The notes under the pieces were generated by a model. That model worked only from the letters and a program-made list of their open reading frames with translations, made no database searches and was not told the origin of the DNA. Shown here in pieces: positions 15,795-24,135 of a stretch of DNA of 64,000 nucleotides (position 1 is the stretch's first letter; each line of letters begins with the position of its first letter). The position numbers and the translations under genes are program-made. This stretch comes from Rhodobacteraceae bacterium 63075 (lineage in GTDB: Bacteria; Pseudomonadota; Alphaproteobacteria; Rhodobacterales; Rhodobacteraceae), in NCBI GenBank assembly GCA_003417655.1, contig QVMW01000008.1, positions 62,001 through 126,000 of the forward strand, given 5' to 3'.

Positions 15795-16673
15795 ATGGGT
15801 AAACTCAAGTATTTCATCCCGCTGCTGGTGATCCTCGGCTTTTTGGGCCTGTCTTCGATCTTCGTCGTCGATGAGCGTGAAAAGGCACTGGTTCTGCAAT
15901 TCGGCCAGATCAAGGCAGTCAAGGAAGAGCCTGGGCTCGCTTTCAAGATCCCCTTGATCCAGGAGGTCGTGCGCTATGACGACCGTATCCTGTCGCTCGA
16001 TACGGACACGATCGAAGTTACCCCCTCGGATGACCGGCGGCTGATCGTTGATGCGTTTGCCCGTTACCGCATCCGCGATGTGGTGCAGTTCCGGCAGGCC
16101 GTTGGCGTCGGCGGTTTGCCCGTGGCCGAGGATCGGCTTGGCTCGGTCCTCAACGCGCAGATCCGCGAAGTGCTGGGCGCAGACCAGGTGACATCGGATT
16201 CGATCCTGTCACCGGAGCGCGGTGACTTGGCGAGGCGGATACGAGCGCAGTCGCGCACGAGCGCCGAGGGCCTCGGACTCGAGATCGTTGACGTGCGACT
16301 CAAGCAGACAAACCTGCCCGAGCAGAACCTGGAAGCGACCTTCGCGAGAATGCGCGCTGAACGTGATCGTGAGGCCGCCGACGAGGTCGCCCGCGGTAAC
16401 GAGGCCGCTCAGCGGGTCCGCGCCCTGGCTGACCGGACGGTCACCGAGACGCTGTCGGACGCGGAGCGCGAGGCGCAAGTGATCCGGGGTGAGGCCGACG
16501 CGGAGCGCAACGCGATCTATGCTGGCGCCTATGGGACGGATCCCGAGTTCTTTGCTTTCTACCGCTCGTTGGAAGCCTATGAAGAATCGCTCCAGGGGGG
16601 TAATTCCTCGATGGTCATGACGCCTGACAGCGAATTCTTCGACTACTTGCGCTCGAGCACGGCCGGGCAATGA
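15795..16673 (+). CDS. hflC: FtsH protease modulator HflC
   Basis: The protein has 292 aa. It has an N-terminal signal anchor (6-22, IPLLVILGFLGLSSIFVVDE) and an SPFH domain with VVDEREKALVLQFGQIK, the family signature, followed by the coiled coil MRAERDREAADEVARGNEAA. It is the partner of HflK. The ATG is preceded by GGGAATTAAGACC rather than a strong ribosome site, so it may be translationally coupled to hflK. Its TGA overlaps the ATG of the DUF2065 gene (ATGA). Confidence 0.95.
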   Translation: MGKLKYFIPLLVILGFLGLSSIFVVDEREKALVLQFGQIKAVKEEPGLAFKIPLIQEVVRYDDRILSLDTDTIEVTPSDDRRLIVDAFARYRIRDVVQFRQAVGVGGLPVAEDRLGSVLNAQIREVLGADQVTSDSILSPERGDLARRIRAQSRTSAEGLGLEIVDVRLKQTNLPEQNLEATFARMRAERDREAADEVARGNEAAQRVRALADRTVTETLSDAEREAQVIRGEADAERNAIYAGAYGTDPEFFAFYRSLEAYEESLQGGNSSMVMTPDSEFFDYLRSSTAGQ

Positions 16674-16867
16674 TCGAAACCGCCATTCTGGCCCTCGGGC
16701 TGGTCTTGCTGATCGAGGGGCTGGTCTATGTGCTGGCCCCTTCGCTCGTGGAGGAGCTTTTGCGCATGATGCGCGAAATGCCCATCGAGGCGCGCCGGAT
16801 GATCGGTGCCTTGATGGTCGTGTCGGGTTTGCTTCTTGTCTGGGGAGCGAAGGCCCTCGGGGCGTGA
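16670..16867 (+). CDS. DUF2065 family small membrane protein
   Basis: The protein has 65 aa with two membrane helices (3-27 and 45-62) around LLRMMREMPIEARRMIGALMVV. This is the DUF2065 family, nearly always found after hflC. Its role is unknown; the position suggests an accessory of the HflKC-FtsH complex. It overlaps hflC by four bases. Confidence 0.9.
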   Translation: MIETAILALGLVLLIEGLVYVLAPSLVEELLRMMREMPIEARRMIGALMVVSGLLLVWGAKALGA

Positions 16868-17046
16868 GCCCCTTCGCAAAGCGTTCACGCGCCGGTCACG
16901 CAGGGGTCACGTCACTATGATGGCCTGTGCAGAGGGTTGGCGTTGCGAAGGGGAGCGCCTAGGTTAGATAAGAGTTCTATGACAGCCGGGGCGCAGGCGA
17001 ACAGGCAGAAGCGCGCCGGTGCACAGGAGATGAAGGAGTAGTCGGT

Positions 17047-18519
17047 GTGACAACACAAGTTCAGACAGCAACACAGGACAGGCAGGGCACAGCCGCGATG
17101 CTGCGGCTGCTCTGGCTCACGGCGTTGAGCGTTGCATTCGTCGCGGTGCAGTCCGTGATGGCGCAGGCGCGGCCCGAGAGCTTTGCCGATCTTGCCGACA
17201 CGGTCAGCCCGGCGGTGGTGAACATCACCACCTCCACGATGGTTGCCCGCGGGACTGGGCCGAGCCCGATGGTTCCCGAAGGCAGCCCTTTCGAAGATTT
17301 TTTCCGCGAATTCCAGGACCGTAACGGCCAGGGCAACCGCCCCCGCCGCTCTTCGGCGCTGGGATCAGGCTTCGTGATCTCCGAAGACGGGTTCATCGTC
17401 ACCAACAACCACGTGATCGACGGGGCCGACGAGATCGTGATCGAGTTCTTCACCGGAGAGGAGCTGGAAGCCGAGCTCATCGGCACGGATCCGAAAACTG
17501 ACATCGCGCTTTTGAAAGTGGAGAGCGACGAGCCGCTGACCTTCGTGCCCTTCGGCGACAGCGACACGGCGCGCGTCGGCGATTGGGTTCTGGCGGTGGG
17601 CAACCCGCTTGGCCAGGGCTTCTCTGTCAGCGCGGGTATCGTCAGCCAGCGCAACCGCGCGCTGCAAGGTGCCTATGACGACTACATTCAGACGGATGCG
17701 GCCATCAACCGTGGCAACTCGGGCGGCCCGCTCTTCAACATGGATGGCGAAGTCGTTGGCGTGAACACGGCGATCCTGAGCCCGACAGGCGGCTCCATCG
17801 GCATCGGCTTCTCGATGGCGTCCAATGTGGTCACCCGGGTGATCGACCAGCTCAAGGAATACGGGGAGACGCGCCGCGGCTGGCTCGGTGTGCGCATCCA
17901 GAACGTCACCGAGGACGTGGCCGAGGCGATCGGTCTCGAGGAGCCCGTGGGCGCGCTTGTGACCGATGTTCCCGATGGCCCGGCCAAGGACGCGGGCATG
18001 CTTGCCGGCGATGTCATCACGAGCTTTGACGGCTCCGACGTGGCCGACACGCGCGAGCTGGTGCGCGTCGTGGGCAATGCCGATGTGGGCAAGACGGTTC
18101 GCGTCGTCGTGTTCCGTGATGGCAAGACGAAAACCCTCAAGGTCACGCTCGGCCGCCGCGAGGAAGCGGAAGGCCAGGCACAGCCCGCGACAGAGGACAA
18201 CGCCCCCGATGGCGGGATCGCGGATGTCGAGATGCTCGGGCTGACATTGTCACCTCTGACCGAGGAGCTGCGCGAGCAGCTTGAACTCGGCGCTGACGTG
18301 ACGGGCCTTGTCGTGGCCGATGTCGATCAGGCATCGGAAGCCTACGAGAAGGGGATGCGCGCCGGTGACGTGATCACGGAGGCGGGCCAGCAGGGTGTCC
18401 AGACCGGGACGGAGCTGCAAGCGCAGATAGATGCGGCCAAAGAGGCCGGGCGCAAGTCCATTCTGCTTCTGGTCCGCCGCGCTGGCGATCCGCGCTTCGT
18501 CGCGCTTTCGCTGGAATAG
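17047..18519 (+). CDS. degP: Do-family periplasmic serine protease (DegP/MucD)
   Basis: The protein has 490 aa. It has a signal segment (about 18-40, cut near AQA), a trypsin-like domain with the triad His122 (TNNHVID), Asp152 (TDIAL) and Ser225 (GNSGGPLF), then two PDZ domains (about 275-370 and 395-485). This protease-chaperone degrades or refolds misfolded envelope proteins. The GTG start follows AAGGAG by about six bases. The proximity to hflKC-DUF2065 (179 bases upstream) groups it with envelope quality control, though the gap may hold its own promoter. Confidence 0.95.
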   Translation: MTTQVQTATQDRQGTAAMLRLLWLTALSVAFVAVQSVMAQARPESFADLADTVSPAVVNITTSTMVARGTGPSPMVPEGSPFEDFFREFQDRNGQGNRPRRSSALGSGFVISEDGFIVTNNHVIDGADEIVIEFFTGEELEAELIGTDPKTDIALLKVESDEPLTFVPFGDSDTARVGDWVLAVGNPLGQGFSVSAGIVSQRNRALQGAYDDYIQTDAAINRGNSGGPLFNMDGEVVGVNTAILSPTGGSIGIGFSMASNVVTRVIDQLKEYGETRRGWLGVRIQNVTEDVAEAIGLEEPVGALVTDVPDGPAKDAGMLAGDVITSFDGSDVADTRELVRVVGNADVGKTVRVVVFRDGKTKTLKVTLGRREEAEGQAQPATEDNAPDGGIADVEMLGLTLSPLTEELREQLELGADVTGLVVADVDQASEAYEKGMRAGDVITEAGQQGVQTGTELQAQIDAAKEAGRKSILLLVRRAGDPRFVALSLE

Positions 18520-18544
18520 GCTGACACCGACACTTGAAAAAAGG

Positions 18545-18574
18545 AAGGCCGCCCTCGACAGGGCGGCCTTTCTT
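18545..18574 (+). terminator. intrinsic terminator after degP
   Basis: An 11-bp perfect stem (AAGGCCGCCCT with AGGGCGGCCTT, CGAC loop) followed by TCTT lies 26 bases after the degP stop. Flanking A and T runs could make it work in both directions for the convergent RDD gene. Confidence 0.88.
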
Positions 18575-18603
18575 GTCGGCGGGTTGTTCTCTGCTGATCT
18601 CCG

Positions 18604-19050
18604 TCAGCGTGCGCGGCGGTTGATGGCAACGGAGCCCATGACCATGTCGGTGAGACCCTGGCCGCGCTCTTGAGACGCCATGAAGATTACCGAGATGAAC
18701 TGGGCGATTGGAAAGGTCCAGGAGAGCGTGTAGCCAAGCGTATGTGCAAAGGCCTCCGAAGCACCAAACCTGCGGCCCCGCCTGTCGAGAAATTCGATGG
18801 CCACGAGGCGCATGCCCAGCGTTGCCGAACCGTTGGCAATCATTACGACGCGATAGGCGAAGCTGATGCCGAGAAAGAGGACCGGCAGAAAGAAGATGCC
18901 CGTAAATGCCGTGAAGGGCAGGGCCAGCAGCACGAGCACCACGATGATCACCGTGTCGATAATCCAGGCAAGCAGCCGCTTGACAGGCACGTCAGCATAG
19001 AATTCTGGCTGGTAGAAGGGATCGGGCTGGGCCCAGGTTTCGGCCGTCAT
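18604..19050 (-). CDS. RDD family membrane protein
   Basis: The protein has 148 aa. It has three or four membrane helices (28-50, 52-73, 107-125). The RDD motif is represented by KRLLAWIIDTVI (24-35), and GSATLGMRLVAIEFLDRRGRR is the conserved loop. RDD proteins are of varied, mostly unknown function; some exchange ions. The gene is convergent with degP and preceded by a perfect palindrome at 19076-19103. Confidence 0.88.
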   Translation of the reverse strand: MTAETWAQPDPFYQPEFYADVPVKRLLAWIIDTVIIVVLVLLALPFTAFTGIFFLPVLFLGISFAYRVVMIANGSATLGMRLVAIEFLDRRGRRFGASEAFAHTLGYTLSWTFPIAQFISVIFMASQERGQGLTDMVMGSVAINRRAR

Positions 19051-19075
19051 CTCGAATGTCCATTGATTGGAATAG

Positions 19076-19103
19076 CTGTGACCTCACAAATAGGAGGTCA
19101 CAG
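19076..19103 (-). promoter_or_regulatory. perfect palindrome upstream of RDD gene
   Basis: CTGTGACCTC pairs perfectly with GAGGTCACAG across an 8-nt spacer. It lies 26 bases before the RDD start and 24 bases after the DUF2852 stop, both on the minus strand. No T-run follows, so an operator or mRNA hairpin is as likely as a terminator. Confidence 0.5.
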
Positions 19104-19126
19104 GTGCCTTTTGAAGGGGATGCGAC

Positions 19127-19564
19127 TCAGGCGGGTTTCTCGGCCTGTGTCTCTTCATCCGCGCCGGACGCTGTCTTGGCGCGTTCGTCCATGAACTGGT
19201 CGAACTCGGCCTTGTCCTTGGCTTCGCGCAAGCGCTCGAGGAAGGATTCGAAGTTCTGCTGCTCTTCCTCGAGGCGGCGCAGCGTCTCTTCCTTGTAGGC
19301 GTCGAAAGCCATGTTACCCGTTGGGCGCGAGGCATGGAAATGGCGGGTGTGGCGCGATTTGCGGCGCGAGCAGGACGTGTTGAACATGCGTTTGCTCCAG
19401 ATCATGTAGAAGAGAATGGCAAGGCCGAAGGGCCAGAAGAGGACGAAGCCCAGCACCATGGCGGCAATCCAGGCTCCCTTGCCCTTCTCGTCGAGCCAGC
19501 TTTCCGTGCGGCTGAACCAGCCTTGGGCAGGCATGTGCCGGGTTGAGTGGGTGGCTGATGTCAT
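19127..19564 (-). CDS. DUF2852 domain protein
   Basis: The protein has 145 aa. One membrane helix (about 30-53, WIAAMVLGFVLFWPFGLAILFYMIW) is followed by a Ser/Arg/His-rich linker and a charged coiled coil (YKEETLRRLEEEQQNFESFLERLREAKDKAEFDQFMDE). The DUF2852 family is small, alphaproteobacterial and uncharacterised. The ATG is chosen because AAGGAGA stands six bases before it; an upstream in-frame ATG would add 15 residues. Confidence 0.85.
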   Translation of the reverse strand: MTSATHSTRHMPAQGWFSRTESWLDEKGKGAWIAAMVLGFVLFWPFGLAILFYMIWSKRMFNTSCSRRKSRHTRHFHASRPTGNMAFDAYKEETLRRLEEEQQNFESFLERLREAKDKAEFDQFMDERAKTASGADEETQAEKPA

Positions 19565-19678
19565 CGAAGTCTCCTTTGCTATGTTCAGCGGTATGTTAAT
19601 CACCTTCACATCACCAATATCGGGATGCGAGGCCCACCATGCAAGACCTGATGTGAAAGTTTTTTACATTTAACCTGA

Positions 19679-20140
19679 TTACACAATAAAATCAGATATT
19701 TGAGCGCCAGATAGTTCTGCAAGACGATGGGAATCGAGACTGAAGACATGGCGCGGCGTGCCCGCAGCGGCCCAGACAAGGGCAAACTCGGCCAGGCGCG
19801 GATCGAACCAGGCGCGCGGCGTTGACAGGTGCGCGATCGGCGCGACACCGCCGATGGCGAAGCCCGTCTGCGCCCGCACGAGGCCGGCATCGGCCCTCTC
19901 GAGCGCCTCGCCCGCCAGTGCGGCGGCCTTGTCGGGACAGACCTGGTTGCCGCCTGCGGTGATGAAGAGGACGGCCTCACCGCTCTGCGCACCCCGAAAG
20001 ATGATCGACTTGGCGATCTGGTCGATCTCCACGCCTAGCTGGGAAGCGGCCATGGCCGCGGTATTGGCGTCGCCTGTCTCGCGGATCTCGGCCTCTTCTC
20101 CCTCGAGGGCGGCACGGACACGTTTGAGGCTTTTTGACAT
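19679..20140 (-). CDS. YbaK/EbsC-type aminoacyl-tRNA deacylase
   Basis: The protein has 153 aa. It belongs to the YbaK/ProX family, which hydrolyses wrongly charged tRNAs (for instance Cys-tRNA-Pro or Ala-tRNA-Pro). Visible are QLGVEIDQIAKSIIFR (about 32-47) with the conserved Lys, FITAGGNQVCPDKAA and FAIGGVAPIAH, the expected substrate pocket. The ATG follows GGAGAAAACG. It is divergent from glnE and the two coding regions are only about 60 bases apart. Confidence 0.92.
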   Translation of the reverse strand: MSKSLKRVRAALEGEEAEIRETGDANTAAMAASQLGVEIDQIAKSIIFRGAQSGEAVLFITAGGNQVCPDKAAALAGEALERADAGLVRAQTGFAIGGVAPIAHLSTPRAWFDPRLAEFALVWAAAGTPRHVFSLDSHRLAELSGAQISDFIV

Positions 20141-20197
20141 CGTTTTCTCCGTCGGGACGTGATTGACGCGGCACACGGCTCAGCGCATGTTTGCAAA

Positions 20198-22987
20198 ATG
20201 GAGTTTGAACGGAAAATCACCCGCCTGCCAAGGCCTTATGATGCCGAGCGCGGCCGCGAGGCGCGGGCTTTTTTCCCTGCTTTGAGCGGCGATGCTGCAC
20301 GCCTTGTCGAGGGGGCGGGCGGGTGCAGCCCCTATCTTCTTTCCCTTATGGGCAAGGAAGCCGTCTGGATGACAGGGGCGATGAATGCGCCGCAGGGTGC
20401 GCTCGATGGTGAGTTCGCGCGCTTGCGCGAGACGGGCGCTGCCGATATGCCGACGGCGCTCCGACAGGCCAAGCGGCGTGTGGCGCTGCTCACCGGGCTT
20501 GCGGATCTTGGCGGCGTCTGGTCGCTCGAGGAGGTCACGGGGGCGCTCACCGACTTCGCTGATCTTGCCGTGCAGCTCGCCTGCCGAGCGACGCTGGGCC
20601 GTGAGATCGCGCGCGGCAAGCTGCCCGGGGCCACGGAGGACGATCTCGAGAGCCTCGGCGGCATGTTCGTTCTGGCCATGGGCAAGATGGGCGCGCATGA
20701 GCTCAACTACAGCTCAGATATCGACCTGATCTGCCTCTTCGATGAGAGCCGCTACGACAGGGACGACTATCACGAGGCGCGCGCCTCATTCGTGCGGGCG
20801 ACCCGGGGCATGGCCGCGATGCTCAGCGAGATGACGGGGGAGGGCTACGTCTTTCGCACCGATCTGCGCCTTCGCCCCGATCCGGCCGTCACGCCGGTCT
20901 GCATGGCCGCCGAGGCTGCGGAGCGCTACTACGAGGGGCTCGGCCGCACATGGGAGCGGGCGGCCTATATCAAGGCGCGGGTCTGTGCCGGCGATGAGGC
21001 GGCAGGCGGGCGCTTTCTAGACACGCTGACACCCTTCGTCTGGCGCAAGCATCTCGACTTCGCCGCCATCCAGGACGCTCATGACATGCGGCTGCGCATT
21101 CGTGAGCACAAGGGGCTTGGCGGCAGGGTCACGCTTGAAGGACATAACATGAAGCTCGGGCGCGGCGGCATCCGCGAGATCGAGTTCTTCACGCAGACAC
21201 GGCAGATCATCGCAGGGGGCCGGGATACGGAGCTGCGTGATCGGCGGACGGTTCCGGCGCTGATGAGACTGGCCGAGAGTGGCTGGGTGCCCGAGGATAC
21301 GGCCGATGCGCTCGCGGAGCACTATCGCGCGCATCGCGAGGTCGAACACCGGGTCCAGATGATCGGAGATGCCCAGACGCATCTCCTCCCGAAGAACCCC
21401 GAGGGTATGGAGCAGCTGGCCGCCTTCATGGGAAAGGAGCGCGCGGCTCTGGAAGCCGATCTGCGCGAGCGGATCGAGGATGTTCATGCGCGTATCGAGG
21501 GGTTCTTTGCACCGGACGGGGAGCGATCCGCGGAAGAAACGGTGCCGGAGCTTGACGAGGACATCATCAACCGCTGGCGGACCTATCCGGCGCTGCGCTC
21601 GGAGCGAGGACAGCAGATATTCGGGCGGCTCAAGCCCGAGATTCTCTCCAAGCTTGCCAAATCGGCGGATCCGCATCAGGCGCTGCTGGCCTTCGACGGC
21701 TTTCTTGCGGGATTGCCTGCGGGTGTGCAACTTTTCTCGCTTTTCGAGGCCAATCCGCAACTGGTCGATCTGCTGGTGGATATCTCGGGCACGGTCGCGC
21801 CACTGGCCAAGCATCTCGCGCGCAATGCGAGCGTGTTCGATGCGGTGATCGGCGGAGATTTCTTTTCCGAGTGGCCTGGGACGGCCGCTCTGTCCGTGGA
21901 GTTGCGCGAAGCCCTCGCGCGGGAGGATGACTATGAGCGCAAGCTTGATCTCGCCCGCAGGTGGGGCAAGGAATGGCACTTCCGTATAGGCGTTCATTTC
22001 CTGCGCGGGCTGATTGGCGCCGAGGATGCAGGCGTGCAATACGCCGAGCTTGCCCAGGCGATGCTGACGGCGCTCTGGCCCGAGGTCGTCGCGCAGTTCT
22101 CGGAGAAACACGGTGCACCCCCCGGGCGCGGCGCAGCCGTTCTCGGCATGGGAAGTCTTGGGGCGGGGCGGCTCACGAGCAGGTCTGATCTCGACATCAT
22201 CGTGATCTACGACCCGGAAGACGAGGACATGTCCGATGGCCGCCGGCCACTGGCGGCGCGGCCCTATTATGCGCGACTGACGCAGGCGCTTGTCACGGCG
22301 ATGACCGCGCCCATGGCCGAAGGCAAGCTCTACGAGCTCGACATGCGGCTGCGCCCCTCGGGCAACCAGGGGCCGGTCGCGACGAGCTGGCGGGCCTTCC
22401 GCACCTATCAGCAGGAAGAAGCATGGCTCTGGGAACATCTCGCGCTCACCCGGGCGCGGCCCGTCGCCGGCGAACCGGAGCTGTGCGAGGATTTCATGGA
22501 GTTCCGACAGCCACTGCTCAAGCAGAAGGGGCAGGACCATGCCGCTGCGCTTCAAGGGGTGGCAGAGATGCGCGCGCGGATTGCGCGGGCCAAGGCCCCG
22601 TCGGGCGCATGGGATGCCAAGATCGGACCGGGGCGGATGCAGGACATAGAGCTTGTCTCGCAAGTGGGCGCGCTCGCCGCTGCCAAGGCGCCGCTGGATG
22701 TGGCTTCGGGGTTGGCGGGGCTGCATGAGGCGGGGATCGCCGATGAGGGGCAGGTGCAGTGCTTGTCGGAAAGCCATGGTCTGCTGTGGCGGCTGAATCT
22801 TGTGACGCGGTTTCTTTCCGAAAGAGAATTCGAGCCGGAAGCGGCTGGCGAGGGCGCGCGGGCGCTTGTATTGAAGGTGATGGAGGCCGAAAGCATGGAT
22901 GCGTTGCTGGCACGGATCACCGGGGCTGTGCGCGCAGCTGCAGATGTGATCGACGATATTTTGGGAGAGGTCGAGGATGAAGGGTGA
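20198..22987 (+). CDS. glnE: bifunctional glutamine synthetase adenylyltransferase/deadenylase
   Basis: The protein has about 929 aa. It attaches AMP to, and removes it from, glutamine synthetase in response to PII, and so tunes nitrogen assimilation. Two nucleotidyltransferase domains each show the metal motif: GKMGAHELNYSSDIDLICLF (from about residue 164) and GMGSLGAGRLTSRSDLDIIVIY (from about 651); helical GlnE domains follow each. GGIREIEFFTQ lies between. The start shown is the ATG of MEFERKIT; a GTG 39 bases earlier (20159) is the alternative, but would nearly abut the divergent ybaK start. Its end overlaps the next small gene by 11 bp. Confidence 0.95.
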   Translation: MEFERKITRLPRPYDAERGREARAFFPALSGDAARLVEGAGGCSPYLLSLMGKEAVWMTGAMNAPQGALDGEFARLRETGAADMPTALRQAKRRVALLTGLADLGGVWSLEEVTGALTDFADLAVQLACRATLGREIARGKLPGATEDDLESLGGMFVLAMGKMGAHELNYSSDIDLICLFDESRYDRDDYHEARASFVRATRGMAAMLSEMTGEGYVFRTDLRLRPDPAVTPVCMAAEAAERYYEGLGRTWERAAYIKARVCAGDEAAGGRFLDTLTPFVWRKHLDFAAIQDAHDMRLRIREHKGLGGRVTLEGHNMKLGRGGIREIEFFTQTRQIIAGGRDTELRDRRTVPALMRLAESGWVPEDTADALAEHYRAHREVEHRVQMIGDAQTHLLPKNPEGMEQLAAFMGKERAALEADLRERIEDVHARIEGFFAPDGERSAEETVPELDEDIINRWRTYPALRSERGQQIFGRLKPEILSKLAKSADPHQALLAFDGFLAGLPAGVQLFSLFEANPQLVDLLVDISGTVAPLAKHLARNASVFDAVIGGDFFSEWPGTAALSVELREALAREDDYERKLDLARRWGKEWHFRIGVHFLRGLIGAEDAGVQYAELAQAMLTALWPEVVAQFSEKHGAPPGRGAAVLGMGSLGAGRLTSRSDLDIIVIYDPEDEDMSDGRRPLAARPYYARLTQALVTAMTAPMAEGKLYELDMRLRPSGNQGPVATSWRAFRTYQQEEAWLWEHLALTRARPVAGEPELCEDFMEFRQPLLKQKGQDHAAALQGVAEMRARIARAKAPSGAWDAKIGPGRMQDIELVSQVGALAAAKAPLDVASGLAGLHEAGIADEGQVQCLSESHGLLWRLNLVTRFLSEREFEPEAAGEGARALVLKVMEAESMDALLARITGAVRAAADVIDDILGEVEDEG

Positions 22988-23237
22988 CATGTATGATCCG
23001 AAAGCACTCATACGCGAGGCGTATCGGATCGAGGGGATAACGGCCGGCGAGTGCCGTTCGATCTTTCTTGACTGGGCATTGAGCCTGCCGACCGAGCAGG
23101 ACCAGAAAGAGGCGATCACGGTGCTTCTGGACCGCCACGGGGAGGCCGGGCACCCGATGACGCAGGTGCTCGAAGAGGGCCTGGAAGTGCAACCCAAGGC
23201 CCGTCGCCGAGGTGGCTGGCGCAGCCGGGAGCGCTGA
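22977..23237 (+). CDS. small conserved hypothetical protein after glnE
   Basis: The protein has 86 aa and is soluble, mostly helical. Features are YDPKALIREAYRIEGITAGECRSIFLDWALSLP and a basic C-terminal tail (RRRGGWRSRER). The ATG at 22977 lies within the last codons of glnE and follows GGGAGAGG; a second ATG at 22989 follows the glnE stop. Coupling to glnE suggests a nitrogen-linked role, but I recognise no family. Confidence 0.75.
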   Translation: MKGDMYDPKALIREAYRIEGITAGECRSIFLDWALSLPTEQDQKEAITVLLDRHGEAGHPMTQVLEEGLEVQPKARRRGGWRSRER

Positions 23238-23393
23238 AAGTACAACCATTTCAGAAAGATGAGGCTTGTGTTGCGGGTTTGCACAGGCTCGTCCCGGCAT
23301 GGGAATACCTTGAATCTGCCTAAAACTTGTCTCAATCCGACGTCATTTTCTTCTCCGAGCAGAATGTGGGCAGAAAGCCCAAGGAGGATGGAA

Positions 23394-24062
23394 ATGAAAC
23401 TAATCAAGACAGCGGCCATAGCTGTGATCGGGCTGACGCTCAGCGGATGCGCAAGTATCGAAGATACCGCAACGCGGAATGCGCCTTTCTCGCTTGAGAA
23501 CGCCCCCGCGCCCGCGCTCAGCCAGATCGTCGATGTGACGGATGTGAATGTGAACGTTAGCCGCGATCTGCGTGTTTCCGAAGCCGAAGTCTACTATCCC
23601 ATGGCGGATATCGTCTGGCGTGGAGACGCGCCCGGCGACCGCTATGAGCAGGTCGGCGCGATCTTCGAAACAAGCGCAGACGCCGCAACGCGGGATCTCG
23701 ATCAGGGCCCGCAAGCGCGTGTCGATATCGACGTGACGCGCTTTCATTCGCTGACGAACAAGACTCGCTATACCGTGGGCGGCGTCCATTCGATCACCTT
23801 CGTGCTGAGCGTGAAAGACCCCGAGACAGGCGTTGACCTCATCGCGCCGCGCGAGATCAAGGCGGATCTCAAGGGCTATGGCGGCCAGAAGGCGACCATG
23901 GCGGAAGCGCGGGGTGAGACGCAGAAAAAGCGCATCACCGAGCATCTGACGCGCGTGATCCGCGAGGAGCTGAGCGGCGACATCGTGTCCGCTCAACAGG
24001 CGGCGAGCGAGGCTGTCACGCGCAACGAGACCCTGACGCCCAGCCTGACAAGCGTTTATTGA
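23394..24062 (+). CDS. DUF6778-like lipoprotein
   Basis: The protein has 222 aa. A lipoprotein signal MKLIKTAAIAVIGLTLSGC (Cys19) is followed by a beta-rich domain with VDVTDVNVNVSRDLRVSEAEVYYPMADIVWRGD and a C-terminal helix. It resembles DUF6778 proteins found in Rhodobacterales. AAGGAGG stands six bases before the chosen ATG; an ATG two codons earlier is too close to it. The function is unknown. A hairpin with a T-run that overlaps the next gene's start may end its transcript. Confidence 0.82.
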   Translation: MKLIKTAAIAVIGLTLSGCASIEDTATRNAPFSLENAPAPALSQIVDVTDVNVNVSRDLRVSEAEVYYPMADIVWRGDAPGDRYEQVGAIFETSADAATRDLDQGPQARVDIDVTRFHSLTNKTRYTVGGVHSITFVLSVKDPETGVDLIAPREIKADLKGYGGQKATMAEARGETQKKRITEHLTRVIREELSGDIVSAQQAASEAVTRNETLTPSLTSVY

Positions 24063-24108
24063 AGCCAGCCGATAGGGAGGCTTTCCCTCGCAAGAGAAAC
24101 TGTTGTAA

Positions 24109-24135
24109 GGGGACGGAATGACACCGTCCCCTTTT
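24109..24135 (+). terminator. terminator-like hairpin over the rlmI-like start codon
   Basis: GGGGACGG (24109-24116) pairs perfectly with CCGTCCCC (24124-24131) and is followed by TTTT. The ATG of the methyltransferase gene is in the loop. It could end the lipoprotein transcript and also mask the start codon. Confidence 0.6.

Noticed and set aside
21017..23419. 800-codon open frame antisense to glnE
   Set aside because: Mirror of high-GC glnE; Arg/His/Pro-rich and without domain; glnE itself has all its motifs.
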